A DNA stretch of 64,000 bases from an uncultured Bacilli bacterium (lineage in GTDB: Bacteria; Bacillota_I; Bacilli_A; RF39; UBA660), in assembly GCA_934086935.1 (NCBI GenBank), contig CAKOIQ010000003.1, positions 11,759-75,758 of the forward strand, read 5' to 3'. Shown here one piece after another: positions 54,157-62,010 of this stretch. Within the stretch, counting starts at the first letter, position 1. Each line of letters starts with the position of its first letter. Under the pieces are notes generated by a model that worked only from the letters and a program-made list of their open reading frames with translations, ran no database searches and was not told where the DNA came from. Made by a program: the position numbers and the translations under genes.

Positions 54157-54591
54157 ATGAAATTAAAATTAACTGATGAGCAAAAAGATACTTTGTCTTA
54201 TGATGATGTTGCTTATCTTATATTGAAAGAAACTAATAAAAAAGCTAAAATACAAGATTTATTCAAAGAAGTTGTTAAATTATTAGATTTACCTGAATCA
54301 GTTTATGAAAATAATATTGGTGAATTCTTTGAATTAATGGTTACTGATAAAAGATTTATTATGTTAGATAATGGTTATTGTGATTTAAAGATAAATCATA
54401 GTGCTAAAGTTATTATAGATGATGAAGATGAAGATTTTGATATTCAACCTGAAGATCAAGATGATATCAACGATATTGAAGAAGAAGATAATTATGATGA
54501 GGATGCTAATCCTGATGACGATACTGATAATGACTTACAAGATTTAGTTATTATTGATGATTCAGATGAATTAGATAGTGATATGATGTAG
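54157..54591 (+). CDS. rpoE: RNA polymerase delta subunit
   Basis: 144 residues. N-terminal HARE-HTH domain (SYDDVAYLILKETNKKAKIQDLFKEVVKLLDL...FFELMVTDKRFIMLDNGYCDL, about 14-88) and an acidic Asp/Glu tail (about 90-144), the RpoE (delta) design. It aids polymerase recycling and promoter selectivity in Bacillota. Start follows AGGAGG. Confidence 0.95.
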   Translation: MKLKLTDEQKDTLSYDDVAYLILKETNKKAKIQDLFKEVVKLLDLPESVYENNIGEFFELMVTDKRFIMLDNGYCDLKINHSAKVIIDDEDEDFDIQPEDQDDINDIEEEDNYDEDANPDDDTDNDLQDLVIIDDSDELDSDMM

Positions 54592-54637
54592 ATTAACTTT
54601 CTTTTATAATTATTTTAAATAAAGAAAGGCGATATAT

Positions 54638-55693
54638 ATGATAGAAAGATTAGAATTATTAGAAAAAAGATATAATGAAATAAATGAAGAATTATTAAAA
54701 CCAGAAATATTAAGTGATTTTAGTAAACAAAAGAAGCTTTCTAAGGAGAAAGGTTCTATTGAGGAAGCTGTAATTAAATATGGTGAATATAAAGCTTTAA
54801 ATGAGGAAATAAGTGAATTAAAGACTTTAGTAAATGATCCAGAAATGCATGATATGGTTATGATGGAATTAGATGAAAAACATGCTGCTTTAGACGCTTT
54901 AGTTGAACATATTAAAGTTTTACTTTTACCTAAGGATGAAAATGATGGTAAAGATATAATCATGGAAATTCGTGGTGCAGCTGGTGGTGATGAAGCTAAT
55001 ATATTTGCTGGTGATTTATTTAGAATGTATTCAAAGTATGCTGAAAAAGTAGGTTGGAAAATTGATGTTTCTCATGTAATTGAAGGAGAAGCAGGCGGTT
55101 TTTCTACTATTGAATTTGCAATTAAAGGTGATAATGTTTATGCTAAATTAAAATTTGAAAGTGGTGTTCATAGAGTTCAAAGAGTTCCTGAAACTGAAAC
55201 TCAAGGAAGAATTCATACATCAACTGCAACTGTTCTTGTTATGCCAGAGGTTGAAGATGTTGATATTGATATTAAACCTGAAGATATTAGAGTTGACGTA
55301 TATAGAAGTAGCGGAAAAGGTGGACAAGGAGTTAATACTACTGATTCAGCAGTAAGACTTACTCATATTCCAACTGGTATTGTGGTTACATGTCAAAATG
55401 AAAGAAGTCAAATTAAAAATAAAGAACGTGCTATGGTAGTTTTAAAATCAAAGATTTATGATCAAGCTCAACAAAAACAAGATGCGGAAACTGGAAGTGT
55501 TAGAAAGAGTATGATTGGTACAGGAGATAGATCTGAGAAGATTAGAACATATAATTATCCACAAAATAGAGTTACTGACCATCGTATTAATTTTAGTATT
55601 ATGGAATTAGATAGAGTAATGGAAGGTAATATTGAACCTATTATAGAAGCTTTGATTACTGAAGATCAAAGAAGAAAAATGGAAGAAGCATGA
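54638..55693 (+). CDS. prfA: Peptide chain release factor 1
   Basis: 351 residues. Reads UAA and UAG. GGQ motif in SSGKGGQGVNTTDSAVRLTHIPTGIVV; the codon-recognition loop for RF1 (PET) lies in VQRVPETETQGR. Both residues sets are RF1, not RF2. Start follows GAAAGGCGA. The end overlaps prmC by 4 bp (ATGA), which pairs RF1 with its methylase. Confidence 0.96.
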   Translation: MIERLELLEKRYNEINEELLKPEILSDFSKQKKLSKEKGSIEEAVIKYGEYKALNEEISELKTLVNDPEMHDMVMMELDEKHAALDALVEHIKVLLLPKDENDGKDIIMEIRGAAGGDEANIFAGDLFRMYSKYAEKVGWKIDVSHVIEGEAGGFSTIEFAIKGDNVYAKLKFESGVHRVQRVPETETQGRIHTSTATVLVMPEVEDVDIDIKPEDIRVDVYRSSGKGGQGVNTTDSAVRLTHIPTGIVVTCQNERSQIKNKERAMVVLKSKIYDQAQQKQDAETGSVRKSMIGTGDRSEKIRTYNYPQNRVTDHRINFSIMELDRVMEGNIEPIIEALITEDQRRKMEEA

Positions 55694-56427
55694 AAAGACC
55701 TAGTAATATAAACTTATCAGATTGGCAATTATTACAAAAAAAATATCGTAATTTAGAGCCAATTGTTAATAAAATTAATAATCATTACCCTATACAATAT
55801 TTAATAGGAAATGTAGATTTTTATGGTTATACTATTAAAGTTAATGAAAATGTTTTAATTCCTAGATTTGAAACTGAAACTTTAGTTGAAAAAACGTTAA
55901 ATTTAATTAAAAAATTAAATTTAGAGAATTCTTCATTGCTAGATATTGGAACTGGCTCAGGGTGTATAAGTGTTGCTTTGAAATGTGAGATGCCTTCTTT
56001 AGAAATAACCGCGATTGATAAAAGTAGAAAAGCATTAATGTTAGCTAGAAAAAATGCTAAATTTAATAGAGTTAAGATAAATTTTATTTGTAAAGATTTA
56101 TTTAAATATAATTTAGTTAATGATTATGATATTATTGTTAGTAATCCTCCATATATTGAAGAAAACAGTGATGTTAGCCCTGAAGTTAAATATGAACCAA
56201 GAGAGGCAATATTTGTAAGTAATGATAATCCTCTTATATATTATGAAGAAGTTCTAAAAGTGGCTTTAAAAGCATTAAATAAAAAACATTTAATTGCTTT
56301 TGAAATAGATGAAGACCATGCGGAGGATTTAAAAAAACTAGTAAAAAAATATTTTAAATCAGATAAAATAAGAATAGAAAAAGATTTATCTGATAAAGAT
56401 AGATATATGTTTATTTATAGTAATTGA
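55690..56427 (+). CDS. prmC: Release factor glutamine methyltransferase
   Basis: 245 residues. Methylates the glutamine of GGQ in RF1/RF2. LLDIGTGSGCISVALKCE (SAM site) and VSNPPYIEE (NPPY active motif), FETETLVE upstream. Start overlaps prfA. Neighbours match B. subtilis. Confidence 0.94.
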   Translation: MKRPSNINLSDWQLLQKKYRNLEPIVNKINNHYPIQYLIGNVDFYGYTIKVNENVLIPRFETETLVEKTLNLIKKLNLENSSLLDIGTGSGCISVALKCEMPSLEITAIDKSRKALMLARKNAKFNRVKINFICKDLFKYNLVNDYDIIVSNPPYIEENSDVSPEVKYEPREAIFVSNDNPLIYYEEVLKVALKALNKKHLIAFEIDEDHAEDLKKLVKKYFKSDKIRIEKDLSDKDRYMFIYSN

Positions 56428-56441
56428 ATAAATTATTTAAT

Positions 56442-56480
56442 CACTACCCATTATGTTTTAGAAAGGTAGTGTTTTTTATT
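56442..56480 (+). terminator. Hairpin covering the spoIIR ribosome site
   Basis: CACTACC / GGTAGTG with a 16-nt loop then TTTTTTATT. The second arm contains the GG of spoIIR's AAAGG; the T-run runs into the start. Both a terminator for prmC and an occluder of translation are possible. Confidence 0.6.
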
Positions 56481-56991
56481 GAAAAAAATACTAATAATAA
56501 TTGGAATAATATTTATGTTATTAAGTATGAATTATAAAAAAGCAAATAATGTTTTTATACCAAAGGATTCAATAAGATTTCGTATAATTAGTAATAGTAT
56601 GAATGAAATAGATATAAGACATAAACAAGAGTTAAAAAGTTATATTGAAGATTATGTATATGACATTGTTAGTGACGCTCAAAGTAGTGAAGAAGCTGAT
56701 AAGTTATTAGTAAATAATTTAGAAAAAATAAGTAGTTATGTTAACCAATATTTAAATTCCGACAATTATAAAATAGATTATGGCGTAAATTATTTCCCCA
56801 AAAAAATTTATAAAGGAGTAGTCTATGAAGAAGGCATGTATAAGTCCTTAGTTATTACAATAGGTGATGGGAATGGTTCAAATTGGTGGTGTGTATTATT
56901 TCCTCCATTATGCCTTTTGGATGAAAATAATACAACTGCAGATGTAGATTATCAATTATATGTATCTAGAATAATTAAAGTCTTTAATTAA
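56479..56991 (+). CDS. spoIIR: Stage II sporulation protein R
   Basis: 170 residues. Secreted signalling protein that triggers SpoIIGA to process pro-sigma-E. Signal peptide (1-22), then FRIISNSMNEIDIRHKQELK and GDGNGSNWWCVLFPPLCLLDE, the family's diagnostic GNWWCVLFPPLC. The start is TTG, with AAAGG upstream inside a hairpin. No ATG in frame is better placed. Confidence 0.93.
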   Translation: MKKILIIIGIIFMLLSMNYKKANNVFIPKDSIRFRIISNSMNEIDIRHKQELKSYIEDYVYDIVSDAQSSEEADKLLVNNLEKISSYVNQYLNSDNYKIDYGVNYFPKKIYKGVVYEEGMYKSLVITIGDGNGSNWWCVLFPPLCLLDENNTTADVDYQLYVSRIIKVFN

Positions 56992-57012
56992 TATACTTAA
57001 CTAGGTGGTCCA

Positions 57013-57546
57013 ATGTTAAGTATTTTTTTTATTGGAATAGCTCTTTCAATGGATGCTTTTTCAATTGCTTTATCAATAGGAACAACTAATATTTCAAAAA
57101 AAAGTGTTTTTATAATAGTTACATTAGTTGGATTAATGCATTTTATAATGCCACAACTTGGATTGTTAATGGGTAATCAAATTTATAATTACATAAATAT
57201 AAATCCTAAGTTAATTATTTCTTTAATATTATATTATTTAGTTATAATAATGTATTTTGATAAAACTAATAAAAATGTGAATATTGAATCATTTATTAAC
57301 ATTTTTTTATTCGCATTTAGTGTTAGTTTAGATAGTTTTTCTGTAGGATTAGGTTTAAAAGGTCTAACTGAACATTATTTTTTAGCATCAATTGTATTTT
57401 CAATTTGTGCATTGTGTATCACTTATATAGGTTTGATACTTGGAAAATATTCATTAAAAGTATTAAAAAGTAAAGCAAAATATGTAGGTGTAGTACTGTT
57501 GTTTATAATAGCAACTGTAAATTTATGTCAATTATTTATTGATTGA
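57013..57546 (+). CDS. mntP: Manganese efflux pump MntP
   Basis: 177 residues. Six short hydrophobic helices with two repeated motifs: ALSMDAFSIALSIG (10-23) and SVSLDSFSVGLGL, the paired S-x-D-x-F / G pattern of MntP/YtaF. In B. subtilis ywlD beside spoIIR/ywlE is this protein. The first motif's Asp marks the Mn site. Start follows AGGTGG. YtaF-type sporulation paralogue is possible but the position favours MntP. Confidence 0.85.
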   Translation: MLSIFFIGIALSMDAFSIALSIGTTNISKKSVFIIVTLVGLMHFIMPQLGLLMGNQIYNYININPKLIISLILYYLVIIMYFDKTNKNVNIESFINIFLFAFSVSLDSFSVGLGLKGLTEHYFLASIVFSICALCITYIGLILGKYSLKVLKSKAKYVGVVLLFIIATVNLCQLFID

Positions 57547-57608
57547 GTTGACTTACAAATGGTTAACATATATATTAAAAATGGAAAGGTATCTTTAAAG
57601 GTAACGTT

Positions 57609-58865
57609 ATGAAAAAACTTGTAATTGAGGGGAATAAAAAGCTGAGTGGTAGTATTAAAATAGGTGGTGCTAAAAATAGCGTAGTTGCATTAATACCAGC
57701 AGCTATGTTGACTGATGGAAAATGTACTATTTATAATGTTCCTAATATAAGTGATGTTAAATTACTAATTGAAATGATGAAGTTATTAGGTTCTGATATT
57801 AGGTTTGAAGACGACGTACTTACTATAGATAATCGTAATTCTCATAATGGTAAAATAACAGAAGAATATGCGTCTAAAATGCGTGCTTCTTACTATTTTA
57901 TGGGGGTTTTATTGGCAAAATACGGTTATGCTGAAATATCTTATCCTGGTGGGTGTACAATAGGAGCAAGGCCTATCAATTTTCATATTAATGGATTTAA
58001 AAAATTAGGTGCTGATGTTGAGGTTATCGAAAATAATAATTATATAATAAAGGCTGATAAATTGGTAGGTACTGATATATTTTTAGATATAGCAAGTGTT
58101 GGGGCTACTCTTAATTTAATGTTTGCTGCAGTTAAGGCAGAGGGTACAACTCATATTTATAATGCTGCTAAGGAACCAGAGATAGTTAATATTGCATCAT
58201 TCTTAACAACGATGGGTGCAAAAATTTATGGCGCTGGTACAAGTGAAATTACAATTGATGGTGTTGAAAAACTAGGTGATGGAATAGTAGAGGTGATTCC
58301 TGATCGTATTGAAGCAGGAACATATATCATGATAGGGTCATTACTAGGAGATAATTTAAAAATAGAAGGAATAATTAAGGAGCATCTAGATGCTGTTTTA
58401 ACAAAACTTAAGGAAGTGGGTAGCGACTTTAAAATTAATGGAACTTCTATTGTTGTAAATAAAGTCGACCATCTAAATCCTGTTAATGTTAAGACATTAG
58501 TTTATCCTGGATTTCCAACTGATTTAGGACAACCTATGAGTACTTTACTTACTCAATGTGATGGCGATTCGATATTTGAAGAAACTATTTATGAAAATAG
58601 AATGAGACACATCAAGTATTTAAATCAAATGGGAGCTAAAATTGATTTAGATAATAAGATTGCCATTATTCATGGAAAAACAAATTTAAAAGGTGAAAAA
58701 GTTGAAGCAACCGATTTAAGAGCTGGTGCGGCTATGATGCTTGCGGGAATGATTGCCGATGGAAAAACAGAGATTTCAAATATAGAACATATTTTAAGAG
58801 GCTATGAAAATATTGTTGAAAAACTTTCAGCGGTTGGAGCAAGTATTAAAATTATTGAAGAATAA
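57609..58865 (+). CDS. murA: UDP-N-acetylglucosamine 1-carboxyvinyltransferase
   Basis: 418 residues, usual length. First committed step of peptidoglycan synthesis. KNSVVALIPAAML at 22-34 binds UDP-GlcNAc; catalytic C116 in YPGGCTIGARPI, the residue fosfomycin alkylates; and DLRAGAAMMLAG near the end. Cys is present, so it should be fosfomycin-sensitive. Start preceded by AAAGGTAACG. Encoded upstream of rpmE and the sporulation genes. Confidence 0.96.
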   Translation: MKKLVIEGNKKLSGSIKIGGAKNSVVALIPAAMLTDGKCTIYNVPNISDVKLLIEMMKLLGSDIRFEDDVLTIDNRNSHNGKITEEYASKMRASYYFMGVLLAKYGYAEISYPGGCTIGARPINFHINGFKKLGADVEVIENNNYIIKADKLVGTDIFLDIASVGATLNLMFAAVKAEGTTHIYNAAKEPEIVNIASFLTTMGAKIYGAGTSEITIDGVEKLGDGIVEVIPDRIEAGTYIMIGSLLGDNLKIEGIIKEHLDAVLTKLKEVGSDFKINGTSIVVNKVDHLNPVNVKTLVYPGFPTDLGQPMSTLLTQCDGDSIFEETIYENRMRHIKYLNQMGAKIDLDNKIAIIHGKTNLKGEKVEATDLRAGAAMMLAGMIADGKTEISNIEHILRGYENIVEKLSAVGASIKIIEE

Positions 58866-58867
58866 TG

Positions 58868-58895
58868 TTGAATTTTTAAATTTTTATGTTATAAT
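58868..58895 (+). promoter_or_regulatory. rpmE promoter
   Basis: TTGAAT (58868-58873), 16-bp spacer, TATAAT (58890-58895). The leader has CGAA...TTCG arms (about 58908-58923), a possible L31 autoregulatory leader. Confidence 0.65.
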
Positions 58896-58954
58896 ATCGA
58901 AGTAACGAATTTCTATGGTTCGATTTATGAACTATGGCGGAAGGAGAATATTAA

Positions 58955-59164
58955 ATGAAAAAAGGAATACATCCAACTCAACAAGAATGTGTTATTACTT
59001 GTGCATGTGGCAATACTTTTACTACTATGTCAAATAAAAGTAGTCATTTTGTAGAAGTTTGTAGCAGTTGTAGTCCAGCATATACTGGTAAAAAAGTAAA
59101 AACTCAAAAAGCTGGTAAAGTTGATCAATTTATCAAAAAATATAATTTAGACAATAATAACTAA
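58955..59164 (+). CDS. rpmE: 50S ribosomal protein L31
   Basis: 69 residues. MKKGIHPTQQECVITCACGNTFTTMS start and SHFVEVCSSCSPAYTGK. Cysteines C16, C18, C36, C39 make this the zinc-binding (C+) form, so expression may relate to zinc supply. Start follows GGAAGGAGAA. Confidence 0.96.
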   Translation: MKKGIHPTQQECVITCACGNTFTTMSNKSSHFVEVCSSCSPAYTGKKVKTQKAGKVDQFIKKYNLDNNN

Positions 59165-59186
59165 GTTTTCTTAGTTATTTTTTTTA
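59156..59186 (+). terminator. Terminator of rpmE
   Basis: Perfect 10-bp arms AATAACTAAG / CTTAGTTATT with a 4-nt loop and TTTTTTT. The rpmE stop codon is within the first arm. Confidence 0.9.
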
Positions 59187-59217
59187 TTTTGTGTTAGAAT
59201 AATACAAGGTGATAAGT

Positions 59218-59667
59218 GTGAAAGTAGTTATTGGTACTGATCATAATGGTACAAATATAAAAAAAGAAATTATTAAATTTTTAAATAATCAAAATATTGA
59301 AGTAGTAGATGTAAGTGAGCATAATAGTGCAATTGATGATTATCCATTATATGCATTTGCAGCTGCTAAAAAAGTAGTAGATAAAGAATGCGATTTTGGA
59401 ATATTATTGTGTGGTACAGGTATAGGTATGAGTATAGCTGCTAATAAAGTAAAAGGAATAAGATGTGCTCGTGTAACTAGTAAAGGTGATGCCATTCTTG
59501 CTAGACAACATAATAATGCTAATATGATTGCTTTAGGTGTTAATTCAAATAAAGTTAACGATTTAATAAAAATGATTGATTTATTTTTAACAACTGATTT
59601 TAAAAATGAAGAACGTCATGTAAGAAGAAATAAACAAATTAGTGATTATGAAATGGAAAATAATTAA
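59218..59667 (+). CDS. rpiB: RpiB/LacAB-family sugar-phosphate isomerase
   Basis: 149 residues. GTDHNGTNIKKEI near the N-terminus, LLCGTGIGMSIAANKVKGIRCARVTS and ARQHNNANMIALG carry the substrate and catalytic residues (Cys, His). Interconverts ribulose-5-phosphate and ribose-5-phosphate. GTG at 59218 has AAGGTGAT upstream; an earlier GTG (59209) overlaps that ribosome site. A typical neighbour of the ywlF/rpiB type in B. subtilis. Confidence 0.92.
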   Translation: MKVVIGTDHNGTNIKKEIIKFLNNQNIEVVDVSEHNSAIDDYPLYAFAAAKKVVDKECDFGILLCGTGIGMSIAANKVKGIRCARVTSKGDAILARQHNNANMIALGVNSNKVNDLIKMIDLFLTTDFKNEERHVRRNKQISDYEMENN

Positions 59668-59861
59668 TGTATAAAACGATAATTTATTTTTTATCAGTAT
59701 TATTATCAGTTTTTATTATTTCTGGAATAAATTTTAATAATTTTTTTAAAAAAAATCATGTTTGGGAAGCAAGATTATTTGTTTTAGTCATAAGCTGTAT
59801 TATGGGATATTTATTTGGAAGTTTTATAATTGAGTTTTTAAATGTTAGTGCCATTTTATAG
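59667..59861 (+). CDS. ywzB: DUF1146 membrane protein
   Basis: 64 residues, two hydrophobic helices (about 3-22 and 38-58) separated by NNFFKKNHVWEARLFVLVIS. The pattern 'f.k......a..L.vl.s...Gy..G.fi.efl' is DUF1146. Function unknown. The start overlaps the rpiB stop (TAATG). Confidence 0.8.
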   Translation: MYKTIIYFLSVLLSVFIISGINFNNFFKKNHVWEARLFVLVISCIMGYLFGSFIIEFLNVSAIL

Positions 59862-59872
59862 AGGGTGATAAT

Positions 59873-60748
59873 ATCAAAAAAATTGTATTATTAATATTAT
59901 TTTTAATACCAATATATATAAGTAGTTTTAATAAAACTACTTTTTTTAATAAAGAAGAACAATATGGTTTAGATGTAAATTATAAGACCAATAAAATTAT
60001 TTATTTAAAGGATAAAGATATTTATTTAGATTTAGATGATTACTTGTTAGGAGTTGTGTCCGCAGAAATGCCTGCTTTGTTTAATATTGAAGCTTTAAAA
60101 GCGCAAGTTGTTGCTTCTAGAAGTTTTATTTTAAGTCAAAGCAATGATAGAATTCTTAATACTACATGTGGAGCTCAAGCTTATCAAGATTTATATGAAC
60201 TAAGTAATAAGTGGAATGATAAATATAATGAATATTTATCTAAAATGCAGAAAGCAATTAAGGAAACAAAAAATGAAGTAATAAAAAGAGATAATAAAAT
60301 ATTAAGGACATATTATTTTGCTATGAGTAATGGGTATACTGAAAATTCTCAAACTGTTTTTAAGCAAGAACTATTTGAAAGTGTAAAATCTGATGAAGGA
60401 AGAGATACTAAATATAAAATAACTTTAACTTTAGATGAATTTAAAAATAAATTAAATGTAAGTACAGTAAACATAGGTGAAATAAAAAGAAATAATACTA
60501 ATCATGTAGATTATATTATGATTAATAATAATAAATATAGTGGAATTGATTTTAGAAAAAAACTTAATTTAAGATCAACTGATTTTAATATTGAAATAAA
60601 TAATAATAATGTTGTGATTGAAACTAATGGTTATGGACATGGGGTTGGTATGAGTCAATACGGAGCTAATGCCATGGCAAAAAAAGGTTATAATTATAAA
60701 GAAATTCTGGAATATTATTATCAAAATATTGATATTTTAAAAATATAG
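59873..60748 (+). CDS. spoIID: Stage II sporulation protein D, with an apparent AUC start
   Basis: 291 residues. Peptidoglycan transglycosylase of the DMP engulfment machine. Signal anchor KKIVLLILFLIPIYISS (about 2-18); core VSAEMPALFNIEALKAQVVASRSF and GYGHGVGMSQYGANAMAKKGY. In frame, no ATG, GTG or TTG exists between the upstream stop (59846-59848) and TTG 60044, which falls inside the core. GAGGGTGATAAT precedes ATC 59873, giving the right spacing and signal peptide, so AUC is the predicted start. A GTG at 59865 would need one extra A in the A7 run. Confidence 0.85.
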   Translation: MKKIVLLILFLIPIYISSFNKTTFFNKEEQYGLDVNYKTNKIIYLKDKDIYLDLDDYLLGVVSAEMPALFNIEALKAQVVASRSFILSQSNDRILNTTCGAQAYQDLYELSNKWNDKYNEYLSKMQKAIKETKNEVIKRDNKILRTYYFAMSNGYTENSQTVFKQELFESVKSDEGRDTKYKITLTLDEFKNKLNVSTVNIGEIKRNNTNHVDYIMINNNKYSGIDFRKKLNLRSTDFNIEINNNNVVIETNGYGHGVGMSQYGANAMAKKGYNYKEILEYYYQNIDILKI

Positions 60749-60795
60749 GTATAATTTAAATAAAACTATCCAAACTTTTACTAGAGAGGTGTAAG

Positions 60796-61434
60796 ATGAA
60801 ACCAAAATATAGATTAAAAGGTTGGGTAGTAGCTTGTATTTATGTAATTTCAATAGGAGCAATTGTTTCAAGTATGGTTTTACTTGGTAAAACTTTGAAA
60901 GGTTCTTTTTATACAGAAGACAATTTGTCTTATGTATATCATGGAATATTTGAAGATCCAGTACCAGTAGTAAAATATAAAGATGATAAAATTATAAAAC
61001 CATTTAATAGTGAAGATGTAAATGTATTAAAAAAATATTATGATAAAGATGCAGAAAGTAATGTTCAAGAAGAATCATTATTATTTTATCAAAATACATA
61101 TATGCCAAATACAGGAATACTTTATAGTAGCAAAGAAAGCTTTGATGTAGTTTCTGTATTAGATGGAACTGTTGAATCTGTTGTAGCTGATGAAATTATG
61201 GGTAATATTGTTACTGTAAAACATTCAAATAACTTAACAACAGTTTATCAATGTTTAAATGAAGTACATGTTATAACTGGAGATTTAATTAAACAAGGTG
61301 ATGTAATTGGAACAAGTGGTATAAATAAAATAGAATCATCTTCTGAAAATATGCTTTTATTTGAAGTTATTAAAGGTGGAGAATACATAAATCCTGATAC
61401 ATTCTATAATATGAAAATTGAAGAATTATCATAA
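60796..61434 (+). CDS. spoIIQ: SpoIIQ-like M23-domain protein
   Basis: 212 residues. Single N-terminal transmembrane helix (about 11-30) and an outer LytM-type domain (about 105-205: VVSVLDGTVESVV, GNIVTVKHSNNLTTVYQCLNEVHVITGDLIKQGDVIGTSG, NMLLFEVIKGGEYINPDTFYN). The metal ligands are missing: the first HxxxD is absent and the HxH is MLLFEV. B. subtilis SpoIIQ is likewise inactive and acts as the forespore half of the SpoIIQ-SpoIIIAH channel. Position after spoIID supports this. Start follows AGAGAGGTG. Confidence 0.82.
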   Translation: MKPKYRLKGWVVACIYVISIGAIVSSMVLLGKTLKGSFYTEDNLSYVYHGIFEDPVPVVKYKDDKIIKPFNSEDVNVLKKYYDKDAESNVQEESLLFYQNTYMPNTGILYSSKESFDVVSVLDGTVESVVADEIMGNIVTVKHSNNLTTVYQCLNEVHVITGDLIKQGDVIGTSGINKIESSSENMLLFEVIKGGEYINPDTFYNMKIEELS

Positions 61435-61946
61435 TGATTAATACTTTTATATTTGAATTTACTGATAACTACATTAATATTTATAATAAAAAAACAGGAA
61501 AACTATTAAATGTTGCTATAAATTCAAATATTATTGTAAAAAATAAAATATATGATTATTTAAAATTAGTACATATATTAAATGATATTGTTAATAAATA
61601 TAAAGTTGTTAACAGTATTTTTAAAACTAAGATTGTAATATTAAATTTTGAAGATAGTTCGCCAAGTGAAAATTATTTAAGAAAAAATTTATTTAAAAAA
61701 ATAATAAATGTTAATGCTAAAATTATTAATACTTTTGAAATATTAGATGATAATCATATATTTATAAGTGGGAATTATTCATATTATAAAGGTAAAATAA
61801 ATTATAATTTAAATAAGAAAAAATATATTGTAGTAGGAAATTCTCCAATTAAGGACAATATAAAAAATGATTTAAAGAAAAATAATAAAATTAAATTATT
61901 AGAATATGAAAATAGCAATACTATTTTATATGAGAGTATAAAGTAG
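61434..61946 (+). CDS. Unknown protein in the spoIID-spoIIQ locus
   Basis: 170 residues, no signal peptide or membrane segment. N-terminal MINTFIFEFTDNYINIYNKKTGKLLNVAINSNIIV looks like paired beta strands, and NYSYYKGKINYNLNKKKYIVVGN follows. No cysteine or catalytic motif. The start overlaps the spoIIQ stop (TAATG), so it is translationally coupled to a sporulation gene. No recognised family; in B. subtilis this position is followed by spoIIID and mbl, and it matches neither. Confidence 0.65.
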   Translation: MINTFIFEFTDNYINIYNKKTGKLLNVAINSNIIVKNKIYDYLKLVHILNDIVNKYKVVNSIFKTKIVILNFEDSSPSENYLRKNLFKKIINVNAKIINTFEILDDNHIFISGNYSYYKGKINYNLNKKKYIVVGNSPIKDNIKNDLKKNNKIKLLEYENSNTILYESIK

Positions 61947-61958
61947 TGTTGCTTTTAT

Positions 61959-61987
61959 TTGTTTTTAAGCATTATTTATACTATAAT
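61959..61987 (+). promoter_or_regulatory. nifJ promoter
   Basis: TTGTTT (61959-61964), 17-bp spacer, TATAAT (61982-61987). An inverted repeat TATACTA-TAAT-TAGTATA (61977-61994) covers the -10 box, a candidate operator. Confidence 0.65.
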
Positions 61988-62010
61988 TAGTATAGAAAGA
62001 ATGTGAAAAT

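Noticed and set aside
60044..60748. spoIID beginning at the TTG at 60044
   Set aside because: It would cut off the signal anchor and part of the conserved core and has no ribosome site.
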